Assembly (NCBI GenBank): GCA_022496185.1
Contig: WTXG01000099.1
Coordinates: 62,001-126,000 of the forward strand
Length of the DNA: 64,000 bases
DNA from: Multifurca ochricompacta
Taxonomy: Eukaryota > Basidiomycota > Agaricomycetes > Russulales > Russulaceae
Direction: 5' to 3'
Below the pieces are notes generated by a model that was not told the DNA's origin, made no database searches, and saw only the letters and a list, made by a program, of their open reading frames with translations. Below, piece by piece: positions 35,230 to 47,275 of the stretch. The translations under genes and the position numbers were made by a program. Every line of letters begins with the position of its first letter. Within the stretch, counting starts at the first letter, position 1.

Positions 35230-35953
35230 AAGGAGTCACTTCGTGAAGGCGTATGGCAATAATTTCGTAGTTGAGAGGTAGAAGGGAGCGATTTGAGTGG
35301 TTATGCTGTGCCTCATGTACGTACAGACAGATAGATGGCCCTACAAAGGTTGTAACAGGTGACTTTGATCTAAACCTGATATGAACGATAGACGCTCATG
35401 CCATGCGCACACGATAAGATTCGGTTGTGACAGATAGCATTACGCCCCCCAATTGAAACGAAGATAGGTGCTGACTGGTGGGCGGACTCTGTAGACCTGG
35501 TCTGAGAGGCGCCACGGCGTTGTGCAACTCTCTATGAGCACATTGTCAGGTGTTTGAAAACAGCAGATGCGGGTGGGCATTGGCATTGGCATTAGCGTTG
35601 TGACCTATATCTGCCAACCCCAGTGTCAAAATGAAAATTATTCCCTACCAACCCCGTTCCGTGCAACACAGTACATGCCTTACATCACTGCTGGGACCGG
35701 GGAGTGTAGCGAGCTAAAAACGCGTGGCTCAGGTCAAGAGAACGTCTTTAGTACTAGGGGAATTGCATGATGTATTATGTAATTAACTGTATGGAGAAAT
35801 CATCTGGCAGTTCTGCTTTTAAATGATTTCGGCATGCCACTGGCAGCAAGCAGACAAGAAATGACCCACAGCATTGCCGAAATGTTCAAAAAACTTCCCC
35901 TTACCTCTGACATTTGCCATTCCGTTGGTTCTGATCACCCAACTTGAGAGAGA
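35230..35953. other. Divergent promoter region; no gene seen
   Basis: Lies between the start of the minus-strand NLR pseudogene and the start of hydrolase paralogue 3, so it probably holds both promoters. I see no definite TATA box, operator-like palindrome or ORF. Confidence 0.45.
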
Positions 35954-38900
35954 ATGTCAAGCTCACTAACGGCAAGGACTACACTTGGACTAATGCCGCT
36001 CGCCGTGGGCATTCTCTTGCGGCATTATTATGACAAGATTATCAAGGACAAAGACAAAGAAAGAACAGGAGCGACGAAGACTTTCGTGCCATTGCGCAGT
36101 GAAGAGCTGATATACGATGAGGCGTTTAGCATCACACGGGTGAGCACTTCTTCTACCCTCTCCTCCCTTTCCTAATTAACGAGCAGACATTAGAACTTCA
36201 TGGACGCAGCGACAAAGTACGCTCTTTTTTCTTCTTCTATCTACCACATTAGTTGTGCATTGGGAAAGAAGCTGACGGGAACGCGGCAGTTACACAGTCG
36301 AAGATTTGCAACGCTTCACAATGGTCCACACGCCCGTTCCACCCTCTGGGCATGTAGTGAAGCTAAACGTGCCCATCTCATGCTGTGACGATGCTGCACG
36401 TGTGCTAGTGGAGGTGTTTGGTGGCGAGCACGAAGCTAAGCGGATCCTCGGAGGTGTCAAGTGGTGGCAAGTGCGTGGCACTGACAAAGGGTGCGTTCTG
36501 TTTCGGGCGTTTTATATGCTCGGAGAGTAATGCAGAGGTCTTTTCTTAGTATCGATGCGGAGTGGATTATGGATAAGAAGGATTGGAAGGAGTATAATCG
36601 CCAAGAGAGGGCCGCAGCGACGTCAACGCCAGTTAGCGCGAGCACGAACGGCGGAGGCTCGTCTCCTAGTCCTCCTATGTCCCCTGCAGCCGGGGAACAG
36701 CGGATGGGCACGGAAGATACGAATGCGTATCACCCGGAGATGGACGAGATGCGATGTATCCTCTGGGCGCATGGAGGTAAACCCTTTCTGTAATTTTCCA
36801 TCTGATCGTCCTTTACCCACTATTCTTATTTACAGGGGGTTATTATTTTGGGAGCGTGGACCAGGAGAGGTCAGGAAGTCCGTCTCATCTCGCAGGAGTG
36901 TTTTCTGATTATAAACACGTTTGAAGATATATGATACAGCGTTATGCGCGCAAGATACATGGGCGAGTTTTCGGTAAGCCGATCTTTGCGCATTCAGGCG
37001 CCGGTTTGGCAATCAAAGCGCCTTGTATTGTAGCTCCAAATTATCGGCTTGCTCCTCAATACCCGTTCCCTTGCGCACTCCAAGACCTCCTCGCATCTTG
37101 TCCGTACATCATTGCCTTTTTCCTGCTTATTTCACACCGAGTTTTTTCTTTCGCTACCCCATAGACCTATTCCTTATTCGGCCGCCTGAAGGAACCGTTC
37201 ATCGTCCCATCCACCCAAGCAACATTGTGATCGGAGGTGACTCGGCCGGTGGAGGACTGGCGATAGCGTTGCTTCAAGCGATCCGTGACTCCGGACTTCC
37301 ACCTCCAGCCGGGGCGGTGCTCGTCTCACCGTGGTGCGACCTGCACCACTCGTTCCCAAGTATCTTCCTCAACACCGATACGGTAAAATACCTTAATCAA
37401 CATTGTCCCTTTTCTCTTTTTTTTTTGGCTCACATTTTTGGACAGGACATCGTTCCCGCGACAGGCCTCGCTATTTACAAGCCGAGCCCAGTTTGGCCAC
37501 CCCCACCTGATGACGTACGCTTCAAAGTGCACGACCTGCTGCGCGGAAACACCGTACGCAAAACAGCCGTCGTCGGCTCAAAACCTCCTTCCGATGCAGA
37601 TGCTCCTGCGAGCGCTGCCGATCAGCCTGACATACAGCCTAGATTCGCGCTAATACCGGAGTCTACGGTGCCGTCTGCGGTGGTTGAGACTGACGAAACC
37701 GTGCGGGTGAATGGGGAGGACGGAAAGCCTCTTGAGATCACACGGCAGATCCAGCTTTACACGACGAATGGGTTGCTCAAGCATCCGATGGTCAGCCCCG
37801 CGCTGGCTTATTTGGGAGGACTCCCGCCTCTGTTCGTGATCGCTAGTGATAGGGAGGTGCTTAGGGATGAGATCATTTACACGTCAGTCTTGTTTCAGCG
37901 ACATTGCAATTTGTTGTGCTGATCAGGATCCGTTGGTGATAAAGTGCTCATCGAGCGGCTAACCCAGAGAAATATGCTATCTCGGAAGAGGTGAAGAAAC
38001 TATACCCTGCGTACGAGGGAATAGAGAATAGAATGAAGCCGACAACTGTTCATCTTCAAGTATACGATGGTGGGCCATTTCCAACTAGCTCATTCATTCA
38101 TTTTTTTGTTTGTCTAAACTCGCAAGGATTGTAGACACTGCGCACGTGATCCCATTGATGTTCATCGCTACGACTCCGGCCAAGTATTGTTACCGTGCTA
38201 TTGCGACGTTCATGAAACATGTCACGAACATGCCACCCACAATTGCTTTGCAGAAGTGCAAGACCCCACCGGCTCTACCGGCGTCGGGTGGCACACCTGA
38301 TGGGAAGGTCGCCCCCCTCGTTTCTCCCCCACCACAAGGAGAGAATGAGGTGGCGACAGGATCGCAAGCTTCCGCCAACTTGAATGGACGCTCTCCATCG
38401 TCGTCGAAGCCGAAACGTTTCTCCCATCTGAGTTCGGTGTTTTCGAAATCGTCGAGAAGCGGCTCTGATCTTGGCCACACGGAGGATGGACATCTCGTGG
38501 AGGAGTATGTCCTAGCTGGAGATCCTATAGTCTATCATGGAGGATGGGTAAGCGTCTGTGTCAACCCATCTCATCTCACTAACGTCCTTTTTTTTCTTTC
38601 TTGTATTGATAAAAATAGGCAAAATCCCCAGAACATCGAAACATGATTCGTGAGCGCGTGGCCATCAACGGAATTATTCGACCACTGGAAGCAGAAGAAG
38701 ACCTCCCTGCGCTACAAATACCGTCAGAACTGCTAGGTGCCGTCTCGGAGCGCTGGTTATGGCGTTACATGGCGGGCACAGAGCGGCAGGAGAAGAAATT
38801 TGCCTCTCGGATTAGGAGCGTCGCGAAGCACTGGGAACGCGCACTCGCCAAAGCTGAATTACACCATAGTACGCGTGACCGGAGCCACCACCAGGGTGGT

Positions 38901-39206
38901 GACGGTTATAGTGTCGATGGAAGGGAGGGGCGTCTGGCGTCTGGGTGGAATCTCGATTGGGCACTGGATAGTGATGAGCGCCCACCACCGAGCAGCATCG
39001 TCGCGAACCCGAAAGCATTCGAGTTTGCGCAAAGTGGAACGCGCCGCCGTATTCGAGGTGGAGATGTTGTTTCTGTTGTACCGGAGAAAAAGCAGGAGAA
39101 GAGGCGCGAGACGTTTTGGGTGAGAAGGAGGAGGGTGAGAGAGCAAGGATTGAGCACGGACGTCGGTGCTGGTGCGGTTCCCCTTCAGGTCGTTGCTGTG
39201 GCTTAA
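35954..39206 (+). CDS. Long HSL-type alpha/beta hydrolase, paralogue 3
   Basis: Twelve exons matching paralogue 2: 35954-36139, 36194-36216, 36290-36490, 36550-36776, 36836-36869, 36927-36973, 37034-37099, 37165-37382, 37446-37882, 37945-38069, 38135-38547, 38619-39206; 854 residues. HGGGYYFGS ~211, Ser ~288 in GDSAGGG, Asp ~475 in LRDEI, His ~525 in DTAHVIP: triad complete. The C-terminal extension has [16 protein letters not shown] and [10 protein letters not shown], then a basic stretch and a Val/Ala-rich end. Exon 10 and its flanking introns are nearly identical to paralogue 2, whereas exons 4, 9 and 11 are clearly diverged. It is probably an esterase or lipase; the substrate is unknown. 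Confidence 0.88.
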
Positions 39207-40650
39207 GATGTCTCGAAAGGCGGTGAGGGATGATTATGTCCTTCCCTCCGGTTGATGTTGTGTGTGTGTACAAGCTGAATATACTCGTGGCAAGAGATAC
39301 GCATTGACAAGATCAGTAGAAATTCTAAGATAAAACACATCTGCAGCCACAAAAATACACGATCTCATCTGATGTATGCTACAGGGTATCTTTAAATATG
39401 TTCTAGTATTATCATATGAAATATCAAAGCAGATCAACAGTGTGATGTAAAATAAAAGTGTTATCAGTGATCCACTTCTTGAAAATCATGATGCATCTGT
39501 TTTATTAATGTGTGACCAATTCTGCTGGTCTGGCACTATCTAAAATACTCTCTAGACTACTTTGGACTATAATCTAATCTAATTATCAAATTACTTTACT
39601 GAAACAAGGCCCGCGTGTATCTACAACCTGCATGGGGCAGCGACTACATTGCATTGCATGGTGGTATGACCTCCTTCCTATTAAGGAAGGTTGACTTAAA
39701 TGCACCAGGACAGTCGCGCTTGTATGAAATGAAAGCAGAATAATAAAATAATAATGTAAATAAAGGATCCATTTAATCTTCTGAACATAAACCAACAATT
39801 TTTGAGGAATATTGAGTAGCCATAAATGAACACGTTGTGTCCAAGTGCGTATCTCCTAGACTGGGATGTCCCGGGCCGGTTGTCCAAAATGCGCGATGCA
39901 AGTAAAGAACTTGCACGCGTTTCATTTTATGGGTAACCCAGGTATCAAAACAATTATCCAGGGGTTACCCCTACCAATTGCTATGTGTTCATCAATTTTT
40001 TTTGCATTCTGTGCAGTTATCTGACAGGCTTTTCATCAATGTTCTATAACATCCTAACTAATCATCTCTGTATACTGGGGTGGATTTTAGTTGTGTATCT
40101 TCTTGGTCCGGGAAGGCCCGGGCCGGTTATCCGAAATGCGCGATGCAAGTAAAGAACTTGCACGCGTTTTCACGGGTGACCCGCGGGTAACCCGCGAGTT
40201 ACCCGTACCCATAGTGACGGGTACGGGTGCGGGTACGGGTACCAACGAGGATACCCCAGGCTTACCCCTGCCAATCACTAGAGGTAGGTGATGGTGGTAA
40301 AGCTAAGAGAGGCATGCATGATCATGTGTGCAACAACATCTTGGACTTGATTTTACTTTCCTGTGAATACTTCACTACCTGTTCGCCACCTGAGTTGAAC
40401 AGTCCTTTACTGCCTTTGTTACTATGTGGTCTATACCACACTCCTCTTGTTATCTTTACCTATGTAGTTTCGTTTATCTAACCTCAGCTGCGTTCAAAAT
40501 TAAGGCCGAGGTCACCTGACCGCGTCCTTATATGGCAATCTGTACGGAAGGCTATGGGCTATGCGCAACCAACCATCCAGAAACTCACTTTACATCATCC
40601 ACTGACACTATCATACCTTCCCTGCGAACCGATTTTTGCCCACCCTTACC
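39207..40650. other. Repeat DNA between hydrolase 3 and NLR 2
   Basis: Almost entirely occupied by the element described at 39291-40280, then about 370 bp of unique DNA that probably carries the NLR promoter. No gene seen. Confidence 0.55.
39291..40280. mobile_element. Left-truncated copy of the CAATCACTA-ended element
   Basis: From GCATTGACAAGATCAG (39291) to CCTGCCAATCACTA (40280) this matches 62287-63032 over most of its length, including a relic of the TGTAATGGG-type element's 3' part (about 39330-39710) and a GGGTAACCCGCG / GGTACGGG-rich end. It also has an additional diverged copy of the tail (about 39820-39990). The left TAGTGATTG terminus seen in the other copy is absent. Confidence 0.6.
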
Positions 40651-43600
40651 ATGTCCCAGAGCCAACCTATCGCCGCATCCAATTCCCACTTCCAATCCAT
40701 TTTCGATCATGCATTGAAAGCGTACAAGAAGCAGACAAAGTGTGATCTTATCACACATCCGCAAGCCGTCCAATTCCAATCATGCGACTCTCCTACCGCC
40801 GTCATGGCCATGCTTCAGACCCAGGTCCACGAGTTCAATCAATCCAAAGGCAGTAACGAAAAGTGGAACAAATGGCTCAGCCCAACCATAAATGTGCTCT
40901 ATGCATTTTCTGCGACCCTCGGAGAGGGTGTTGGCCTAGTAAGTCTCAAGACTATATATATCCTCTAACCTTCGTGTTCAACTGCCTACCCTACAGGTAT
41001 TTTCGCCTGCGAAAGTAATATTTGCTGGAATCGGCGTCCTCCTCTTAGTGAGCATCTCATGCCCTTTATATTATTCTGCGTTCTGAAATCTGTTAGGCGG
41101 CAAAAGATGTGAGCGGCAGCCAAGAAGCTCTCAGTAACCTGTTCGAGCGTGTAGAGAACTTTTTCAAACGCCTGGAGACTTATACGGAAGTACCTCCGAC
41201 TGCAGCGATGACAGATATAATCGTGAAGATCATGGTCGAAGTGCTTGGTATCCTTGCTCTGGCAACTAAAGAGATTAAGCAAGGATCAGCAAGTGAGTTA
41301 ATTCTCAGTGAGATATAAGCTTTGGCAAATTTCGTTCAGAAAAATATTTGAAGAAATTGGCAGGAAGGACGGATATTGAAGATGCGCTTGGAAGGCTGGA
41401 CAAATTGACCCATGACGAGGCTCTAATGGCGACGGCCCAACTTCTGAAGCTCACAAACAGCGTTGATAACAAGGTGACGAGTGTTAATGACAAGGTTACG
41501 ACAGTCGATGATAAGGTGACTAGAGTTAATGAAAAGGTGATGGTAGTCATAAACGGTGTGCAGAGTACATTCAACACTTGGTTGATCTATGCTAACCGTG
41601 TATGTGGATAGAGAGCAAGGAAGCAAAATTAGTGGCGAAGGAAACCAAAGTGATTCTGCAGCATGCAGCCAGCACAGTAGATCAAGTCAAACGTTCGTGT
41701 TTTCTCGATCCATTTCTAGTTGAATGAACACACATCCAGGAAATCAGTTGCGACAAGATCTTCGACGATGGCTCTCTCCACCTGACCCATCTATTAATCA
41801 CAACATCGCCTGCGGTGCTCACCACAGTGGAACGGCCTCTTGGTTCTTTCAAGGTAGTATATTCAGCGACTGGAAATCCTCTGGCTCACTTTTATGGATT
41901 CACGGAAAGCGTATGTTCCTCTTACTGTTTACCGCTTTACTCCTCTTGATAATATCGAATTTTAATAGCGGGATCTGGAAAGAGCATCCTATGGTTCGTG
42001 GATTGCTATCTGTTACTTTCTAGATGGAACTTATGTCGTCGATTAGTTCAACAATCGTCCAGGATATCGAAGCAATTTGTGAGACAGGATTAGCTTCCAT
42101 GGCATATTTCTATTTCGACTTCAGGGATGCCACCAAGCAAAATCGCCACAATCTTCTCCTCTCCGTTCTAATCCAGCTTTCTGTTCGCTCTGACCCTCGC
42201 TGTGATATCCTGTTCAACACTTACTCTGCACATGACAATGGTTCGCGACAGCCCAGCGACGACATTTTGATTCAATGTCTAAAAAGGATGATCTCACTCC
42301 CGGATCAAGAACCAATCTACATTGTCGTAGACGCGCTAGACGAATGTTCGAACACGTCCGGAATGCCAACACCAAGAGAACAGGTCCTTGACCTCATAAA
42401 AAACCTCATTGGTCTTTCCCTCCCAAATCTTCATATATGTGTCACTAGTCGCCCAGAGATCGACATTAGATCTTCCCTTGAACCTCTCACACCTCTCCAT
42501 GTCTCACTTCACGACCAAAGTGGACAAAAAAAGGATATCGTCGACTATGTCAGATCCGTCGTTCAATCTGACACAAAAATGCGAAGATGGCGACAGGAAG
42601 ATAAGACTCTTGTTGTTGAGACCCTATCCGAGAGAGCCGACGGAATGTAAGGTCATTTATGCCTGTTATTCCTCTTACTTACAGATTGAATCAGGTTTCG
42701 ATGGGTGTTCTGCCAGTTGGAAACTCTACGGCACTGTCTTCCACCGAGTGTTCGACGTATACTCGAGGAATTGCCAGAAACGCTAGATGAAACATATGAA
42801 AGAATATTGAATGATATCAATAAATCGAACAGGGATCACGCTCATCGTCTCTTACAATGTCTCACAGTCGCTGTCCGGCCACTGCATGTGAACGAACTTG
42901 CGGAGGTCCTTGCAGTTGACTTTGGCTCTGGGCAAGGAGGAATTGCAAAGTTAAATTCGGATTGGCGATGGGAGGACCAAGAACAAGCAGTACTTTCGAC
43001 ATGCTCCAGTTTGATAGCCGTTGTGGATGACAATGGCTCACAAGTGGTGCAGTTTTCGCACTTTTCGGTCAAGGAATTTTTGACGTCGAGTCGGCTCGCG
43101 AGGTCGAGTGGAGACGCGTCGCGATATCATATTCTTCTCGAGCCGGCTCACACCATTCTCGCACAAGCATGCTTAGGTGTTCTACTGCGACTGGACGATG
43201 AGGGTGACGAGGAAACGACGAAAAGCGGGTTTCCATTGGCAGTATATGCTGCTCGACACTGGGTCGAGCATGCGAAATTTGGGAATGTGTCGTCAGGAAT
43301 TAGTGAAGGGATGGATGATCTCTTTGACATGGACAAGCCACATCTTGTTGCATGGCTCCGCGTGCACAACATAGACGAAAGATGGGGCAATTCTTTCGAC
43401 CGGATCAACAACCCATCAGATCCAAAACCAGTTCCACTGTATTATTCTTCCCTGTGCGGATTACATGATCTCTCGGAACGGCTAATAATCAAGAATCCAG
43501 AACATGTCAATGCCATGTGTGGTAACAACAAAACACCACTCGTCGCCGCACTACAGAATGGACATCTAAAAGTTGCCGAGTTACTGTACAAACATGGCGC

Positions 43601-44207
43601 AAACATGGACATTTGCGGAAAGTGGGAGAGAACTCTACTACACGCTGCATCGAAGGATGGACCCACTGAAACTGCTCGTTGGCTACTGGACCATGACGCG
43701 GATGTCAATGCAATGCAGAAAAATAGGAATACGCCATTGCATTTGGCGGCAATCAAAGGACACCTTGAGGTTGTTCGTATGTTACAGGAGTGCGGTGCGC
43801 GCATCAATTCCAAGGGTAACAATGGCAGGACACCGTTACATGCAGCATCGAATAAGGGCCACCTCGACGTGATACAGTTTTTAGTGAAGCACGGCGCAGA
43901 CCTGAACGCACAGAACATGGACCTCAAAACTCCGTTGCATCTAGTAGTACTGCATCACTCCCCAGACGGTGTTGGGGTATTACTAGAGCACGGGGCAGAC
44001 GTAAACGCACGGGATAAGGACCGCCGAACTCCTTTGCACCTTGCAGCACGCTATGGGTGGCTTGAAGGCACGCGCGTGCTGCTCGACCATCGCGCCATTG
44101 TAGACGCCCAGGACAACGAGGGCCATACCCCGTTACAACTTGCGTTGGACAGGGGACATGTCAATGTGATAGAATTGCTTTCAGAACGCGGCGGAAGTGG
44201 GGCCTAA
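40651..44207 (+). CDS. NLR-like STAND protein (Goodbye-NACHT-ankyrin), intact copy 2
   Basis: Nine exons: 40651-40938, 40997-41047, 41097-41292, 41340-41555, 41612-41692, 41740-41910, 41969-41993, 42047-42646, 42695-44207; 1046 residues, phases consistent. Start ATG (MSQSQ) is shared with the other two copies; the upstream TTG is not used. Residues ~15-250 match the fungal STAND N-terminal Goodbye-type domain (FQSIFDHALKAYKKQ, ATLGEGVGLVFSPAKVIFAGIGV, TDIIVKIMVEVL). A NACHT follows with Walker A PGSGKS at ~335-340, split across tiny exon 7, Walker B YIVVDALDEC ~434-443 and TSRPE ~476-480. A linker with HFSVKEFLTSSRL precedes about eight ankyrin repeats (~790-1045). Such proteins are cytosolic sensors that oligomerise with ATP or GTP on ligand binding; several fungal ones act in non-self recognition. 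Ligand and effector are unknown here. Confidence 0.9.
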
Positions 44208-44544
44208 CCTGTGATATTTACATGTCTACTTTACGTATACTAAAGGACAGAAAAATACGAGCTGATCCATTCAATGGTATATGAGGCGATTGCTGGAATG
44301 CCTTAGTACTACTATGCCCGGCCAGCTGCTTTTTAACTGGCTAAAGGGGAGCGTAGTTCATACCAACGGGAAAGCCGGCGTTCCAAATGGTTCACCAGGT
44401 TGAAGAAAAATATACTGTACGGAGCGAATCTACGGTGAGTGCGAGGCAAAGCATGTTCTCAAATGAGAAAGAGTGAGAAATGCCGTTTGATTTCTTCTCT
44501 TGCTGATCTTATGACAAGCATTGTATGTACCTCTGTATACCTGT
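44208..44544. other. 3' flank of NLR 2 with repeat fragment
   Basis: About 44410-44500 matches the family at 60812-61060 (GTGAGTGCGAGGCAAAG, GAGAAATGCCG..TGATTTC) with an internal deletion. No gene. Confidence 0.5.
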
Positions 44545-45514
44545 TAGTGTTGTGACGGCCCCGGCTCGGCCTGAAGCCGCGGCTTAGGCCCGGCTTTTGG
44601 CGGCTTAGGCTTTTCAAAACTCAAGCCTGGGCCGTAGCGACGGCTTCCGGCCGGCTTAGGCCCGGCTTAGGCCCAAGCCGCGGCTTTACAGCGTCAAATC
44701 AAGTTTTAAGCTGCATTTTTTGAAGGACTTGTAGTTTACATTATATCAACCCCTAGCCACTGCTTTGGCCTTCTGCCATATTATGTCTCCCATTTAATTC
44801 CTGTAACATAAGTTGTCTTATTTTAGCTTGTATCAATAACAGCGTTTGTAACGGGTGTTTCTATCCCGCGCTTGCTATGTAGATAAGATAAGATGTTGAG
44901 ATCGTGGTGAAACTAAGAGTGAAAATCCAGCAAGAATAGACCTATATTGAACAATTGCTAAGAGCCTACACCCCCAAGAAGACGAGATGGGATCTGCAGC
45001 GTGCTACAGGGCATCTTTAAATAGGTTCTAGTACTATTCTACAAAATACCAAAGCCGATCGAGCGTGCGATGTAAATCTAATTATTTATCAGTGGCTTTA
45101 TATACAATTTAGATGTACTATATCAGCTACCAAATTAAAGTAAACGAACGCGCGCGTTATCTTGCTTGTTAATGAAAGTGATTTCATCACATGATCGATC
45201 TGAGATGTATATACTCAGTATCTTAATTAATGTGAGACATGTTTTTATCTCATCAATTGTTTTATCTAAACGCGATCACAATTATGTCAGACTACTTCTG
45301 TACCAGTATTCTGGTTCAACAGTTCGCAAAATCCGGATAGAAAGCGTGACTCAGCCACCAAAAGCCGCGGCCTAAGCCGCGGCTTCAGGCTTTCCAAACC
45401 TGAAGCCTGAGCCGTGGGCCGCTGGAAGCCGTTTTCACGGCCTATGTCGGCCCGGCTTTTTCCGGCTCAGAAACGGCCGGCTTACGGCTTCGAGCCGAGC
45501 CGTGCACAACACTA
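44545..45514. mobile_element. Non-autonomous hAT-like element, AAGCCG-rich, exact 8-bp TSD
   Basis: Ends TAGTGTTGTGACGGCC... and ...GTGCACAACACTA are inverted repeats, flanked by exact ATACCTGT copies (44537-44544, 45515-45522). Both ends carry repeated GGCTTAGGCCCGGCTT / AAGCCGCGGC units, and the AT-rich middle carries a truncated copy of the TGTAATGGG element (about 44850-45095). No transposase is encoded. An 8-bp duplication with TAGTG ends is characteristic of the hAT superfamily. Confidence 0.85.
44850..45095. repeat. Truncated TGTAACGGG-type element inside the hAT-like element
   Basis: Starts TGTAACGGGTGTTTCTATCC and contains the CAAGAATAGACCTATATTGAAC, GTGCTACAGGGCATCTTTAAAT and CAAAGCCGATCGAG blocks seen in copy B (48650-49314), then diverges. 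It lacks the ATGCGCATCCAGG end. Confidence 0.7.
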
Positions 45515-46521
45515 ATACCTGTAGAGAGACCTAGTTGAAGGAGTGTTATGAAGCAGTAGAGGATGAATTTGGGTGAAAGAGGGTGAAGCCGCGCGAGACG
45601 AGATGAAAGAGCTGACAAACGATCTTTTTCTTTTTTGAAATCAATTTTATTCGCGCTTCAACGCTAAGCATAAATCGCGCGGCTATCACAGGGCACATAG
45701 TAGCTACTGTTAAGTGGACAAATGAGAGGAGGCGGCAGGAAGCCATGGTATAAAACCCTGGAGGGAAAAAACAGTGTAGGTTATGGGGGGCAAAGCCGGG
45801 GTCAGGGAACAGCAAAACCATCACCCCAAAGGGCGAGGAGAAGGAAGTCCGAAACGGAAAGACGAGTGGGGCTGGCCAGAAGGCGAGACCCCGCAAAGAG
45901 AAGGCGCAGCCAAGGCCAGCCAAAGGGGAGGAAAGGGGGAAGAAGGGGGGCCGCCTAGGCGGCAGGAGTGGTGGGTGGGACAGTCGCCTTCTTGGTGCGG
46001 GGCGGCTTCTTCCAACGTCGCACAGCGCCCTCATGCCCGAAGGCGAAGAGGGTGCGCTGCCCCAGGAGGGAAGTCAGCGCCGAGCCGTCCGGTCCTCAAA
46101 GGTTACAACCACCAAAGACGCAGAGCCAGGGAGATACGAGGAGGGGGGCACGGACCCATGAAGGAAGGGCCGTCACTTTGAGGGCCCTGTACTGGGGGTT
46201 CTCCCTGCCCAGGGCGTCGTGACAGGCCTGGGGAGAGTGAGCACCAGTATGGGGGGACACACCAGTAGGGAGGCCATTGATGGTCACCCGGGACCACCGA
46301 ATGTTCGGCCGTGAGGAGAGTGGAAGCACTTGGGTATCTTATCACGATCAATAGATTGAGTCCACCCAGGTCTCCCATCTCATCAATGTGGCAGTTCTCA
46401 CATCTGTGGTCTGGATGGTGGAGTAACAATATATTGTATTCAGAACCCTCTACATTCTGTCTGGTAACCGGGGATGGTGTCCTTGGAGGGACCACCTGTC
46501 TGCTCTCTACTACCACAACTC
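45515..46521. other. LINE 3'-end remnant and unassigned GC-rich DNA
   Basis: Sequence at 45630-45745 matches the 3' end of the LINE at 13022-13130, read on the minus strand (AATAAAATTGATTTC before an A-rich tail). From 45780 to about 46330 GC-rich ORFs overlap on both strands with Pro/Arg bias, and I do not trust any. No gene supported. Confidence 0.45.
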
Positions 46522-46919
46522 TGTGTCAGGTGACTGGAGATCTACTGCGCAACGCGCAACCTTTAAACACATGATACTATCTAGAACATCTAGAACCTTC
46601 TACCTGCTTATTCATGACTATTTCCCCATGTATTTAAGCCCACTAAATTGAAGGAACAGACCCTAAGTCTCTTGTATTCAATACAGGTGATTCAGAACTC
46701 ACAGATCCTGCTTGAGCTCCCTAAGTCGCGACTTAGGAAGTCTTCACCCCAGAAACTTGCTGCAGGGCTGAGAACCTCTGCCTTCGACTTCGCCTCTCGC
46801 GCATGCCCCTCTTGAATGTAATGGGCTTTGAATGACTTTGACCCCGGTCTTGACCTTGACTTCAACTTGTCATTCGATTTCGACTTGAACCTTGACACAT
46901 CGCACACCTAGCTGTGACA
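46522..46919 (+). repeat. Possible 5' LTR of the gypsy element
   Basis: A candidate 398-bp unit starts TGTGTCAGG and ends GCTGTGACA, with a TATTTAAG TATA-like box at 46631 followed by a plausible R region. It stands 350 bp before the gag frame. The second LTR is not in the window, so boundaries cannot be confirmed. Confidence 0.35.
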
Positions 46920-47275
46920 TTAGAACAGACTTCCACAGAACCTAGAACCAGATTACTCACCTGATCACACAAGGAGACAACGACGCATCCCTTGCCCCGA
47001 CTCCAGACACCACAGACCCAAACGATCCCCGACTTACACCAGACCCGTTACCCAACACTCAAACCACCCCAATTCTATCCCCCTTTTTGATTCCAGTACG
47101 ACCAAGCGATAACGTTGCACAGCATTTGAAGCATTCTGCTCAGTGGCTTGAAGCGCGCGAAGAGGGCATCCCATTCCGCGGATACTAGGTCCCGTATTGC
47201 CAGACAAAACTTGTTGTTGACTGGTACCAAGGCGTGTGGCATCAAATCCACCCTGATTATTGACATCAGCCTGAA

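Noticed and set aside
40162..40250. GGGTAACCC / GGTACGGG short repeats as a CRISPR-like or telomeric array
   Set aside because: Units are irregular, palindromic and part of a transposon end; no spacer structure and no telomere motif.
42024..42060. Alternative start of NLR copy 2 at the ATG at 42024
   Set aside because: It lies in an intron; the spliced model from 40651 keeps phase through the P-loop.
45546..46529. Long GC-rich ORFs on both strands
   Set aside because: Overlapping Pro/Arg/Gly-rich frames with no conserved motif; the region contains a LINE 3' end.
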